Below, piece by piece: positions 11,640-20,732 of a stretch of DNA of 21,085 nucleotides. The position numbers and the translations under genes are program-made. The notes under the pieces are model-generated. The model did not search any database and had not been told where the DNA came from. It was given only the letters and a program-made list of their open reading frames with translations. This stretch comes from CAYLNG01 sp964497855 (GTDB lineage: Bacteria > Verrucomicrobiota > Kiritimatiellia > SS1-B-03-39 > UBA6053): assembly GCA_964497855.1 (NCBI GenBank), contig CAZCFM010000062.1, positions 1 to 21,085 of the forward strand. Reading direction: 5' to 3'. Each line of letters opens with the position of its first letter. The stretch's first letter is position 1.

Positions 11640-14600
11640 ATGAACGCACCTAAGCTCTCCCTTATCCTTCGTTTGTTTCTGGCTGGAATGGCTCTGCCGC
11701 TGATGGCGGACATGGAGGTGTTTAAGTCGATCGTGGGCGGCCTCACGGTGGTGGATTCGGGCCAGACCTTCACCTACAAGCTTCAGTATCGGGCGGCCAG
11801 CACGACCACGGATTTTTTTGGCGCAACCCTGACCGATGTCTTGCCGGAAGGGCTGGAATATCAGTCTTTGCAGGGCACGGTGCATGTGGACCACTTCAGC
11901 TACACGGCGGCCACGCGGGAACTGAAGGTGCATTTTGTGGACCCGCTGCCGGCGGGAAGCACGGGGGACATCGAAGTCAATGTGCGTTTTCGTCCGGGGA
12001 CAACCCTCCCCGATGCCGTGGCGGTGAACACCGCCAGTATTGAGGCGACGAATTCGCCGCCCCGCAACTCCGCTCCGGTCACCATTCGCGCCCGCGCGCA
12101 AAACAAGGTGACCGTGCAGAAGGATCTTCTGGGATCCAGTGTTCCGCTCAACCAGAACGTCACCTACCGGCTGCGGGTGTTCAACACCGCAACCGTGGCC
12201 GCCTTGAACATTTCCGACCTTATCCTCGTGGATGCCCTTCCGGCGGGTGCGGAGTTTGTGGCCGCCAGCAACGGCGGGGTCTATGATGAGGATGCCCACA
12301 GCGTGACCTGGACGGAAGCCTCCCTTTCTGTCGGCTCCACCTTGACCCGCACGGTGACGATCCGCTACACGGAAACCGCTTTTGCGCTTGGAAATTCGGT
12401 GACCAATCCGATGGTGTTGACCTACACGCCGGCGGGAGGAAGTCCGGAGCAGCTTTCGCATTCCGTGACCCACAGCATCGTGGCCCCGCAGGGCGGCGCA
12501 ACCTTCACCAAGAGCGTGAACGGCAATTACGTCTACGAAGGCAAAGAAGCCAGCAAGAGCTGGAGTTTCGCCCTGACAAATACCGGCAATGTGCCGATGG
12601 AAAACGTGGTGGTCACCGACCCCGTCCCGGTTGAACTGAACGTCACCTCGATCAACACGGCCCGTCTTCAGGGCACGCCCCCGGACCTGCAGGACCCCAT
12701 CCGCGTGTTTTTCCAGACGAACCTTAACGCCGTTTGGTCGGCGCTGCCGGGAAATCCCTACGCCGGTTTGACCAATTCCACTGTTTCCGTTGCGTCGCTG
12801 GGCCTCGCCCCCACGGAACGCATCACCAGCCTGAAGTGGGAATTCGGAAACATCCCCGTGGGCTATCAGGTTTCGAACCTGGGCTTCGGGTCCACGATTC
12901 TGACCACCGACCGCGACGGAAACGCGGTGAACACTGGACGCGTCGTGCGGAACACCGCCCAGCTCCGCTATGAAAATTTCAGCGGAACCATTGATCGGGA
13001 GGCCAGCGCATCTCTCACCGTCAAATCGCCCCGCCCTGTGGCCGAACTTGGAAAAAGCGCTTCGCCCTCGACCGTGAACGACGGCGAAACCACTACGTTT
13101 ACCCTGACCCTCAAGAATCTGACCGAAGCGGCCCGCGATCTCCAGAATCCCGTGATTGCGGACCTTCTGGACGCCAAGCTCCGCTATGTCGAAGGCTCCT
13201 GGGAAGTGCTGAACAAACCCGTCGGCGCACCCGACCCGGTGTTTGAACATCTTTCCGACTACGACGGCAGTGGCCGCAGCCTGCTGCGCTGGTCCTGGAC
13301 CGGTCCCGCAGCCTACGACCTCGGCATCAATCGGCAGGTCCAGATCCGTTTCCGCGCGGAAATCCCCCGCGGCACCCTCTTCGGCGCCATCCAGAACGAC
13401 CTCGCGCTGCTGCGCTGGGACAACGAGGTCATCGACACCTCCGGCACCACCGCCCGCGCGGACAGTTTTGACATCGACGGCGACGGCAACCGCGTGGAAA
13501 CCTTCCACACCCGCCGCGCCGCGGTCACCGTGCGCGGACGCGCCTCGATGGACTCCGTCAAATGGGTCAAAGGCGAACTCGATGCCGTCTGGCACAAATA
13601 TCCCCAGTCCGGATTCACCGTCCCCGGCGGACGTGCGGACTACCGCCTCATCGTGGAAAACACGGGCAACGTTCCGATCCGCAACGCCGTCATCCTCGAC
13701 ATCCTGCCCATCATCGGCGACACCGGGGTGATCGATTTGTCGCAGCGCGACACCGAATGGATCGCCGCGCTGGCCGCTCCCGTCACCGCCCCCACCGGCG
13801 TCAAGGTCTACTACAGCCGATCCTCCAATCCGCAGCGCCCGGACTTCGACAGCAACGGCCCCGTGGGCGCCCTCCCGCCGGAGTGGAGCCTGACCCCGCC
13901 CGCGACCCTGACCGAGGCCCGCGCCCTTCTCTTCGTGTTTGAGGACATCACCATCCAGCCCGCCGCCTCCTTCGAACTCGCCTGGCCCATGCGCAGTCCG
14001 GTGGGCACCCCGACCGACGGTTCCGTGGCCTGGAATTCCTTTGGCTACTACGGCACCCGCACCGATTCAAACACCAACCTGCTCCCCTCCGAGCCCATCA
14101 AAGTCGGCATCGCCATCCAGCCCGATGAAAACGCCTCCTACGGCGACCGCGTCTGGCTCGACAGCAACCGCGACGGCCTGCAGGACGACGGCGAAATCGG
14201 CCTCAACGGCATTCGCGTCGAACTCTACGAGGACAACGGTCCCGGTCTGTTTGGCGACGGCATCGCGAATCCGGCGCAGGACCGCCTCGTTGGCTTCACC
14301 ATCACCGCCGACGATTTCACCGGCACGCCCGGCTACTATCTGTTCCCCAACCTGGACCGCGGCAACTACTACGCCGTGTTCCGCATTCCCGCCGGATACG
14401 GCGTCAGTCCCGCGCATGTGGGCACCGACGACGGGATCGACTCCGACGTGGACGCCGCGACCGGCTACACGCCCATCACGACAATCGATGCCCAGGAAGT
14501 GGACCGCAGCTGGGACCTCGGCCTCTGGCTGCCCCCCAGCTCCATCTCCCTCGTCAAAACCGCCGGCGCCGCGCCCGACGGAAGCGACCTCTGGATCCTG

Positions 14601-17600
14601 CCCTCGACCGCGGTCACCTACAGCTACACCCTTACCAACACGGGTGATCTTCCCCTCGTCCGCCTCCGCGTGATGGACGACAAACTGGGCCAGATTGCCC
14701 TGCTCGACGGCCCCCTGGCCCCGGGCGCAAGCGTGACCGTGACCAAAGTTTCGCCCCCGCTGACCGAAGGCGTCGTCAACATCGGCTCGGTGCGCGCCCA
14801 CCCCGCAGACCTCATCAACGGCATCGAAATTCCGGGCGCTCCCCCTGTTGAAGCCCAGGACGACGCCTCCGTGCTCGTATACGCCTCCCTCGGCAACTAT
14901 GTCTGGCACGATGTCAACCTCAACGGCGTGCAGGATGCCGACGAATCCCCCGTGCCCGGCACCCTCGTCAACCTCCACAACGCCGATGGCGATGTCATCG
15001 ACACCCGAACGACTCCGGCCAACGGACGTTACCTCTTCACCGGACTTCTGCCCGGCAGCTACAGCCTGAGTTTCACCCCGCCGAGTGGCTACGTCCTCAG
15101 CGCCAGCAACCAGGGCGGCAATGCCGAAAAGGACAGCGACCCCGACCCCCTCACCGGACGCACCGGCTCGATCGTGCTCGTCGCCGGACAGTCCGACCTC
15201 TCCTGGGATGCCGGTCTCTGGCGCCCCGCCTCCCTTGGCGACCGCGTGTGGATCGACACCAACGCCAACGGTCTTCAGGACGGCGATGAAACCGGCCTCA
15301 ACGGCGTCACCGTCCGCCTGCTCCATGGCTCCGGCGAACCCGTGCTCGATGCGCTGGGGTCTCCGCTCAGCACGCAGACCGGCACCGGCCCCGGCGGCGC
15401 AGGATTCTACGAATTCCGCGACCTCGTTCCGGCGGCCTACCGTGTCGAATTCGTGCTGCCCGCGGCCTACATTTTCAGTCCCCGCGACGCGGACCTTGTT
15501 GGAATCACTGGCGCGGCCAACTCCGACGCCGACGAGGCCACCGGCATCACCCTTCCCGTGACGCTCACCGCCGCAACCCACCAGCCGCGCATCGACGCCG
15601 GACTGGTGCCCGCGAACCCCGCCATCACCCTCGTCAAAACCGCCGACCAGGCCACCTACAGCATCGACGGCGAATCGATCACCTACCGTTTCCGCGTCGA
15701 AAACACCGGCAATGTTCCGCTGACCCAGGTTCAGGTCAGCGATCCGCTGCTGACCGTTCAGGGCGGACCGATCAGCCTCGCCGTCGGCGAAGTGGACGAC
15801 AGCACCTTCCATGGCAGCTACGCCATCACCCTCGCCGACCTGAACGCGGGCAGCCGTCCCAACACGGCGCGTGTCGAAGGACGCGATCCCCGCAGCGGCG
15901 AAGTCGTGGAAGACACGGATGACGAAACGATCACCGCCCTTCAGCAGCCCCTGCTGACCCTCAGCAAGACCGGAACCTTCCGTTCCGGCTCCGGCGCGGG
16001 CTGCGACACCCTCGGTGTGGCCCAGTCGGTCAACGCCCTCATCTTCGGCGACCTGGAGGCCAACGGCGGCGACACCGAAGGACGTCTCGTCGTGGGCGGC
16101 GCGGCGGCCTTCGTCAATGGCTACAGCGTTGGCATTCCCGTCGTAGGCGCGCCCATCGACCCGCTGATCGGCAGCGCGGTGGACATGCTGATCGTCGGCG
16201 GCGACCTCGCGGATGGTGTCTGGGGCGTGAATGGAAACGTCGTGTTCGGTGGAACGCGCACGGGTGCCTACCGCTATCAGGAAAACGGCAACGTCACGCG
16301 CCATGTGGTGCCGGTGACCCTCGATGCACAGGCCAACGTGCCCTCGGACGGCAGTGGGGCCAGTTTCGCGGCCCTGCGCGCCGACATGGAAATCCGCAGT
16401 GCGCTCTTCGCCGCCCTTTCCGATCGCGGCGTTGTGCTCAAGGACAGCGACACGCCCCATCACCTGATTCTCGTTGGCGACGATCCCGTCCTGAACGTCT
16501 TCAATCTGACCGCCGCGCAGTGGAGCGTCTCCTCCTCCGCGATTCACATCACCGCGCCGGACACGTCGACGGTCCTCGTCAACGTCCACGGCACGCCCGT
16601 CCGCATCGTCAACAGCGCGATGTCGCTGAGCGGCGTGACGCCGAACCAGGTGCTCGTGAACCTCGTGGACGCCACGGACATCGAGATGCGCGGGTTCACG
16701 CTGCGGGGCTCGCTGCTCGCGCCCTATGCCAACGCGAATTTTGTCGGCGGTGGTATTGACGGCACGGCGGTCCTCGGTGGAAACGTGCACACGGAAACCG
16801 GTTTCGAGTTCCACCATTTCCCCTTCAGCGGAAGCATTTGCCTGGAGATTGTGTACAGCTTCGAGGTGGCCAACGCGGGCAACGTCACCCTCACAGACAT
16901 CCAGATTGACGACCCGTTGGTCAGTGTCGTAGGCGGACCCCTTTCGCTCGATCCGGGCGAATCCGACAGCAGCAGCTTCACCGCGGTGTATGCGCTCAAG
17001 CCCTCGGACATCGTCAATGGCAGCTTCACCAACACGGCCATCGCCAGTGCCCAGCCGCCCTTTGGCCCGCGCGTCTCAGCGAGCGACAGCCACACCCTTA
17101 GTTTCAACATTCCCGGCATCGGTTCGGGCGGAACGGCGGGCGCTGGCGGCACTGGAAGTTCGGGAGGCTCCGCCGGAATTGTCGGCCCGCCTCCCGCGCC
17201 CGTGGCCCCTCCCGAAACCTGGATGAAAGCCGACATTGTCGTGAGTGACATAGCCATGCTCCCCGCGCCGCTCGTGCCCGGACAGAGTTTCTCCGCGCGG
17301 ATCACCCTCGTCAACGAAGGCCACGCCGCCAGTACTCCGGGAACCCTCCGCCTCTGGTTGCACAAACCCGCGATTGCCGCTCCCGGCGAAGCCGCGGACG
17401 CCAGCATGGCCGTCGCGTCGCTCGCTCCCGGCGAAACCCGCGTGCTGACCTTTGCCGGCCTGGACGCCCCCGCGCTCGGCGGCGACTTCAGCCTCCGCGC
17501 CTTTGCCGATCCCACGGACCTCGGACCTGAATATTCCGTCGGCAACAACCAGCTCAGCGCGGCCTACACGTTGCACGCGGCGGATTCACCCGTGACCCCG

Positions 17601-18179
17601 GCCTGGATGAAGCCCGATTTCGTGGTGCAGTCCGTGGAACTCGTTCCCAGTCCCACCATCACCTCCGCGCATTTTGCCGTGGTGGTCCGCGTGCTCAACC
17701 AGGGCGACATCGCCGGTGACGCCGGAACGCTGTCCTTCTGGGCCGACAGTCCCTGCTGGGTCAACCTGCCGGCGCTCCCGGACCACAGCGGGGCGATCGG
17801 CGTGCTGGCGCCCGGCGAGGTGAAGGAACTGGTCTTCAACAACCTCGTCGCCCCGGACCTCAAAGGCACGTACCACGTCCGCGTCTGCGTCGATGCGGCC
17901 AACCTCAGCGACGAAAAGAGCGAAGGCAACAACTACGGCGGCGCCACCTACACGGTCTTCCCCCTCACGGTGGAAATTGAAGCCGTGCCGGAAGGCCGCC
18001 GACTCACCTGGAACGCCGCGCCGGGCTATCGCTACACGGTAGAGCGCAGCACCTCTCTGGTCGATGGCTTCAGCCCCATCGCCGAAGACCTGCCCGCCAC
18101 CCCGCCCGAAAATTCCTTCCTCGACAGCGACATCCCCGAAGGCGGATTGATCTTCTACCGCGTCTGGGGAACCAAGTAG
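11640..18179 (+). CDS. Giant secreted multidomain surface protein (DUF11 / SdrD-B / choice-of-anchor A / CARDB)
   Basis: The product has 2179 residues. Residues 1-23 are a signal peptide (cleavage after LPLMA). Residues ~25-820 are DUF11-like beta-sandwich repeats with ENTGNVP/TNTGNVP motifs. Three SdrD-B domains follow at ~830-964, ~1081-1196 and ~1197-1325, each opening with an EF-hand-like loop (DSNRDGLQDDGE, DVNLNGVQDADE, DTNANGLQDGDE), so calcium binding is likely. Residues ~1328-1434 are a DUF7507-type domain. At ~1451-1734 lies a choice-of-anchor A domain (VNALIFGDLEANGGDTEGRL to GGNVHTETGFEFHHFPFSG). A Gly/Ser then Pro linker (~1824-1859) leads to two CARDB domains opening WMKADIVV (~1860) and WMKPDFVV (~1989). 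A ~70-residue beta domain (YTVERSTSLVDGFSPI) closes the protein. No LPXTG, PEP-CTERM or membrane anchor is seen at the C-terminus. Probably an adhesin or extracellular matrix component. Only a weak AGG precedes the ATG at 11640. Confidence 0.88.
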   Translation: MNAPKLSLILRLFLAGMALPLMADMEVFKSIVGGLTVVDSGQTFTYKLQYRAASTTTDFFGATLTDVLPEGLEYQSLQGTVHVDHFSYTAATRELKVHFVDPLPAGSTGDIEVNVRFRPGTTLPDAVAVNTASIEATNSPPRNSAPVTIRARAQNKVTVQKDLLGSSVPLNQNVTYRLRVFNTATVAALNISDLILVDALPAGAEFVAASNGGVYDEDAHSVTWTEASLSVGSTLTRTVTIRYTETAFALGNSVTNPMVLTYTPAGGSPEQLSHSVTHSIVAPQGGATFTKSVNGNYVYEGKEASKSWSFALTNTGNVPMENVVVTDPVPVELNVTSINTARLQGTPPDLQDPIRVFFQTNLNAVWSALPGNPYAGLTNSTVSVASLGLAPTERITSLKWEFGNIPVGYQVSNLGFGSTILTTDRDGNAVNTGRVVRNTAQLRYENFSGTIDREASASLTVKSPRPVAELGKSASPSTVNDGETTTFTLTLKNLTEAARDLQNPVIADLLDAKLRYVEGSWEVLNKPVGAPDPVFEHLSDYDGSGRSLLRWSWTGPAAYDLGINRQVQIRFRAEIPRGTLFGAIQNDLALLRWDNEVIDTSGTTARADSFDIDGDGNRVETFHTRRAAVTVRGRASMDSVKWVKGELDAVWHKYPQSGFTVPGGRADYRLIVENTGNVPIRNAVILDILPIIGDTGVIDLSQRDTEWIAALAAPVTAPTGVKVYYSRSSNPQRPDFDSNGPVGALPPEWSLTPPATLTEARALLFVFEDITIQPAASFELAWPMRSPVGTPTDGSVAWNSFGYYGTRTDSNTNLLPSEPIKVGIAIQPDENASYGDRVWLDSNRDGLQDDGEIGLNGIRVELYEDNGPGLFGDGIANPAQDRLVGFTITADDFTGTPGYYLFPNLDRGNYYAVFRIPAGYGVSPAHVGTDDGIDSDVDAATGYTPITTIDAQEVDRSWDLGLWLPPSSISLVKTAGAAPDGSDLWILPSTAVTYSYTLTNTGDLPLVRLRVMDDKLGQIALLDGPLAPGASVTVTKVSPPLTEGVVNIGSVRAHPADLINGIEIPGAPPVEAQDDASVLVYASLGNYVWHDVNLNGVQDADESPVPGTLVNLHNADGDVIDTRTTPANGRYLFTGLLPGSYSLSFTPPSGYVLSASNQGGNAEKDSDPDPLTGRTGSIVLVAGQSDLSWDAGLWRPASLGDRVWIDTNANGLQDGDETGLNGVTVRLLHGSGEPVLDALGSPLSTQTGTGPGGAGFYEFRDLVPAAYRVEFVLPAAYIFSPRDADLVGITGAANSDADEATGITLPVTLTAATHQPRIDAGLVPANPAITLVKTADQATYSIDGESITYRFRVENTGNVPLTQVQVSDPLLTVQGGPISLAVGEVDDSTFHGSYAITLADLNAGSRPNTARVEGRDPRSGEVVEDTDDETITALQQPLLTLSKTGTFRSGSGAGCDTLGVAQSVNALIFGDLEANGGDTEGRLVVGGAAAFVNGYSVGIPVVGAPIDPLIGSAVDMLIVGGDLADGVWGVNGNVVFGGTRTGAYRYQENGNVTRHVVPVTLDAQANVPSDGSGASFAALRADMEIRSALFAALSDRGVVLKDSDTPHHLILVGDDPVLNVFNLTAAQWSVSSSAIHITAPDTSTVLVNVHGTPVRIVNSAMSLSGVTPNQVLVNLVDATDIEMRGFTLRGSLLAPYANANFVGGGIDGTAVLGGNVHTETGFEFHHFPFSGSICLEIVYSFEVANAGNVTLTDIQIDDPLVSVVGGPLSLDPGESDSSSFTAVYALKPSDIVNGSFTNTAIASAQPPFGPRVSASDSHTLSFNIPGIGSGGTAGAGGTGSSGGSAGIVGPPPAPVAPPETWMKADIVVSDIAMLPAPLVPGQSFSARITLVNEGHAASTPGTLRLWLHKPAIAAPGEAADASMAVASLAPGETRVLTFAGLDAPALGGDFSLRAFADPTDLGPEYSVGNNQLSAAYTLHAADSPVTPAWMKPDFVVQSVELVPSPTITSAHFAVVVRVLNQGDIAGDAGTLSFWADSPCWVNLPALPDHSGAIGVLAPGEVKELVFNNLVAPDLKGTYHVRVCVDAANLSDEKSEGNNYGGATYTVFPLTVEIEAVPEGRRLTWNAAPGYRYTVERSTSLVDGFSPIAEDLPATPPENSFLDSDIPEGGLIFYRVWGTK
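14142..14210 (+). repeat. SdrD-B coding repeat, DNA level (partner 15237-15305)
   Basis: The 69 bp coding for the calcium-loop start of the first SdrD-B domain match 15237-15305 in the third domain at 57 of 69 positions without gaps. The second domain (from ~14892) is more diverged. The pair is a possible recombination site for changing domain number. Confidence 0.6.
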
Positions 18180-18186
18180 CCCGTAG

Positions 18187-18207
18187 TCCCGTCCGTCCCG
18201 GACGGGA
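18187..18207. terminator. Hairpin between convergent genes
   Basis: TCCCGTCC (18187-18194) and GGACGGGA (18200-18207) form a perfect 8-bp stem with a 5-nt loop in the 49-bp gap between the stops of the giant gene and the regulator gene. A pyrimidine-rich stretch follows on the plus strand. It could serve both directions. Confidence 0.5.
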
Positions 18208-18228
18208 AATCTTCCCTCTTCCCCCCCC

Positions 18229-19356
18229 TTACGTCCCGCCCCGGTGACGGCGTCGATACTGGACAGGCGTTTCGCCCGTTTCGGCGCTGAAAATCTGCGC
18301 CAGGCGGGCGGGATTGGGAAACGCGGAGTCCAGGGCGACGCGTTTGATCGGCCAAGGCGTTCCCCGCAGCAGGTTCTTCACGTGTTCGATCTGCACCCGC
18401 CGCATTTCCCGCCAGAGGGTGTGGCCGACGGCCTTGAGGAAGCGGCGCTCCAGATTGCGTCGGCTGAGCCCGACCTGCGCGGCCACGCGGTCCACCAGCA
18501 GCCCCTTGCGTCCGTTTTCGCGAATGTAAATCAGGGCCTGAACGACTTCGGCATCGTCGTAGCCGAAAGCGGCGGTGGATTTGCGCGCCAGAATTCCCCG
18601 GGGCGGAATGAGTACGGGGTCGTTGGATACTGTCTCGCCCTGAAACTGCCGTTGCAGCAGGTGGGCCGCTTCAAACCCCACACGAAAGCCGTCGGATTGG
18701 ACCGTCGAAAGGCTGGGGTGGAGGCAGAGTCCCATCAGTTCGTTGTCCATGCCCATGACAGCGATTTGGTCGGGGATGCCGAGGCCCAGTTCGGCGGCGG
18801 CCTGGTAGATGGGCAGGGCGCGGTCGTCGGAACCGAGCTGCAACGCGACGGGAAGCGGAAGCGAGCGCAACCAGTCCTTGATCTCGTCGTAGGTCGGCGA
18901 TGGGGTGGACGGATCGGGATTCACCCCGAAACAACGGGCCTCCAGGCGCTGTTCCGCCAGGGCCTCGCTGAAACCCAGCCATCGTTGATGGGCGTACAGG
19001 GTTCGGGGCGTGCCGTAGAAGGCGAAATGGCGGTAGCCCTGGTTCATGAAGTACTCCGCCCCGAGGTGTCCCATGCTTTTGTTGTCGTTGCGAACAGTGG
19101 GCACGCCCGGCCAGGCGGTGATATTGACAAAAGGGGTGCCCCGGCTGCGCAGGTGTGCCTCCCGCTCAGTGGATTGCAAGGGATATATGATGCCGTCGCC
19201 CTGCCACGTGCAGAGGTCAAGCTGCTGCGGCCATCCGCGTTCACCCGGCACGGTCAGTTTCCAGGGATCGTGCAGCTGCATGAATTCGGCCACGCCCTGG
19301 AACAACTCCCGGCCAAAACTTTGTTCAAACGGTAACCATAACAACACCTGCTTCAT
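18229..19356 (-). CDS. XylR-like AraC-family regulator with sugar-binding domain
   Basis: The 375-residue cytoplasmic DNA-binding protein combines a LacI/periplasmic-type ligand-binding domain (~1-270) with a C-terminal AraC helix-turn-helix domain (~275-375). The N-terminus MKQVLLWLPFEQSFGRELFQGV and the core segments LQLGSDDRALPIYQAAAELG and VMGMDNELMGLCLHPSLSTV are typical of XylR-like regulators. The two helix-turn-helix units are VDRVAAQVGLSRRNLERRF and IKRVALDSAFPNPARLAQIF. Such proteins bind a sugar and activate carbohydrate-use genes. Start set at the ATG 19354-19356 on domain alignment; the open frame runs back to 19479 with unrelated residues. No clear Shine-Dalgarno sequence. It lies 145 bp after asd on the same strand. 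No intact sugar operon is adjacent, only a glycosidase remnant near the right edge. The ligand cannot be told. Confidence 0.88.
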   Translation of the reverse strand: MKQVLLWLPFEQSFGRELFQGVAEFMQLHDPWKLTVPGERGWPQQLDLCTWQGDGIIYPLQSTEREAHLRSRGTPFVNITAWPGVPTVRNDNKSMGHLGAEYFMNQGYRHFAFYGTPRTLYAHQRWLGFSEALAEQRLEARCFGVNPDPSTPSPTYDEIKDWLRSLPLPVALQLGSDDRALPIYQAAAELGLGIPDQIAVMGMDNELMGLCLHPSLSTVQSDGFRVGFEAAHLLQRQFQGETVSNDPVLIPPRGILARKSTAAFGYDDAEVVQALIYIRENGRKGLLVDRVAAQVGLSRRNLERRFLKAVGHTLWREMRRVQIEHVKNLLRGTPWPIKRVALDSAFPNPARLAQIFSAETGETPVQYRRRHRGGT

Positions 19357-19407
19357 AAGCGTTTTGTAGCGGAATCTTGTGAAGAAGGATATGGCAAAGC
19401 AGGAAAA

Positions 19408-19419
19408 AAGGCCGGCCTT
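19408..19419. other. 12-bp perfect palindrome with T tract on minus strand
   Basis: AAGGCCGGCCTT is a perfect palindrome. Read on the minus strand it is followed by four more T, which could form a weak terminator, or it may be an operator 52 bp upstream of the regulator start. Confidence 0.3.
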
Positions 19420-19436
19420 GCATCCGGTGACTCTTT

Positions 19437-19474
19437 GCCGCACCCGGAGGGATTTCCAACCCTCATGGTGCGGC
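19437..19474 (-). terminator. Nested hairpin downstream of asd
   Basis: The outer stem is GCCGCACC (19437-19444) with GGTGCGGC (19467-19474), 8 bp. After a 2x2 internal loop comes an inner stem GAGGG/CCCTC (19447-19451 with 19460-19464) and an 8-nt loop. It starts 27 bp after the asd stop, in the asd-to-regulator gap. It has no T tract of its own; it could end asd transcripts or stabilise their 3' ends. Confidence 0.45.
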
Positions 19475-19501
19475 TGCACATCACCCCGCCGAACCCACCC
19501 C

Positions 19502-20608
19502 TTAGAGCAGAATCTGCAACATGCGGCGCAGGGGTTCGGCCGCGCCCCAGAGGAGCTGGTCGCCCACGGTGAAGGCCGTGAGATATTCCGGACCGAGGGT
19601 CATTTTGCGCATGCGGCCGATCGGCACGATCAGCTTTCCGGAGACCGCAGCCGGCGTCAGACGCGCCAGGGTGGCGGGTTTTTCGTTGGGCACAATGTCC
19701 ACCCATTCGTTCGCGGCGCGGATCATCGCTTCGAGTTCCGCCAGGGGCACATCGCGTTTGAGTTTGATCGTGAGGGCCTGGCTGTGGCAGCGCATGGCCC
19801 CCACGCGCACGCACTGTCCGTCCACCGGAATCAGGTTCTCCGTGATGCCAAGGATGCGGTTCGTTTCCGCCATGCCCTTCCATTCCTCGCGGGTCTGACC
19901 GCTGGGCAGCGCGGAATCAATCCAGGGAATCAGGCTTGCGGCCAGAGGCGCTCCAAAGGCATCGGTGGGCAGGGAGCCGGAGCGCACTTTGTCGCTGATG
20001 ATGCGGTCGAGTTCGAGAACCTGCGAGGCCGGATCGAGCGCCAGCTCCTGGCCGATCAGGCCCAGGGCCGCCATTTGGGCCACCAGTTCCTTCATGTTCT
20101 TGGCACCGGCGCCGGAGGCCGATTGGTAGGTCATGGAGGTCATCCACTGCACGAGCCCGGCCTGAAAAAGGCCCTGCAATGCCATCAACATCAGGCTCAC
20201 CGTGCAGTTGCCGCCGATAAAATCGCGCAGACCGTCGTTCAGGGCGCGGTCGATGAGCGGGCGGTTGACCGGGTCGAGCACGATCACCGCGTCCGAGTGC
20301 ATCCGCAGGGCGCTGGCCGCGTCGATCCAGTAGCCTTTCCATCCGGCCGCGCGCAGTTTCGGGTGAATCGCCTTGGTGTAGTCGCCGCCCTGGCAGGACA
20401 GCAGAATATCCATCGCCGCGAGGGCCTGCACATCGTTCGCATCCTGCAGCGGTTTCGTCCCGCTCCCCACATCCGGACCCAGGGTCCCGGGTTGGGACGT
20501 GGTGAAGAACACGGCTTCAAAACCGTGGAAATCCTGTTCCTGGCGCATGCGGTCCACAAGAACGGAACCGACCATGCCGCGCCAACCGATAAAACCGACT
20601 TTTTTCAT
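19502..20608 (-). CDS. asd: Aspartate-semialdehyde dehydrogenase
   Basis: This enzyme reduces beta-aspartyl phosphate to aspartate semialdehyde with NADPH, the branch point to lysine and diaminopimelate (peptidoglycan), threonine and methionine. The 368-residue length and sequence fit the E. coli-type enzyme (367 residues). Features are the dinucleotide-binding start KKVGFIGWRGMVGSV, catalytic Cys135 in GGNCTVSLML, SASGAGAKNM, and the substrate-binding MRCHSQALTIKLKRDVP. The start is the ATG at 20606-20608, which aligns with the family start; an AGGA about 9 bases upstream may be the ribosome binding site. The frame is open to 20701, but those residues do not belong to the family. The gene appears to have its own promoter at 20649-20677. 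Confidence 0.96.
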   Translation of the reverse strand: MKKVGFIGWRGMVGSVLVDRMRQEQDFHGFEAVFFTTSQPGTLGPDVGSGTKPLQDANDVQALAAMDILLSCQGGDYTKAIHPKLRAAGWKGYWIDAASALRMHSDAVIVLDPVNRPLIDRALNDGLRDFIGGNCTVSLMLMALQGLFQAGLVQWMTSMTYQSASGAGAKNMKELVAQMAALGLIGQELALDPASQVLELDRIISDKVRSGSLPTDAFGAPLAASLIPWIDSALPSGQTREEWKGMAETNRILGITENLIPVDGQCVRVGAMRCHSQALTIKLKRDVPLAELEAMIRAANEWVDIVPNEKPATLARLTPAAVSGKLIVPIGRMRKMTLGPEYLTAFTVGDQLLWGAAEPLRRMLQILL

Positions 20609-20648
20609 GGGAGCATCCTGAAGGGAAGGGTGGGGGAAACGGCGGGAG

Positions 20649-20677
20649 TCCATACCACAACGATTGACCAGTGGCAA
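20649..20677 (-). promoter_or_regulatory. Possible asd promoter
   Basis: On the minus strand TTGCCA (20677-20672), a 17-bp spacer, then TATGGA (20654-20649), 40 bp ahead of the asd start. The -35 fits well (5 of 6), the -10 only moderately (3 of 6). Confidence 0.35.
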
Positions 20678-20732
20678 GAGAGAGACGAGCCCATGCCGCA
20701 AGCGGGCGCACAGCTCAGACCCGCCCGTCCCT

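Noticed and set aside
11631..13595. 654-codon open frame on the minus strand
   Set aside because: It is antisense to the giant secreted protein, whose domains are clear. The antisense product has no recognisable domain and arises from GC-rich codon use.
14067..16817. 916-codon open frame on the minus strand
   Set aside because: Shadow of the same giant gene; long stop-free antisense frames are expected in GC-rich coding DNA, and the residues (Val, Gly, Asp, His rich) look non-natural.
17960..18179. PEP-CTERM or LPXTG sorting signal at the end of the giant protein
   Set aside because: The C-terminus has no PEP or LPXTG motif, no hydrophobic helix and no basic tail.
19357..19479. N-terminal extension of the XylR-like regulator to 19479
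   Set aside because: The 41 extra residues do not match the family, which starts at MKQVLLWLPFEQSFG, and they overlap the hairpin region after asd.
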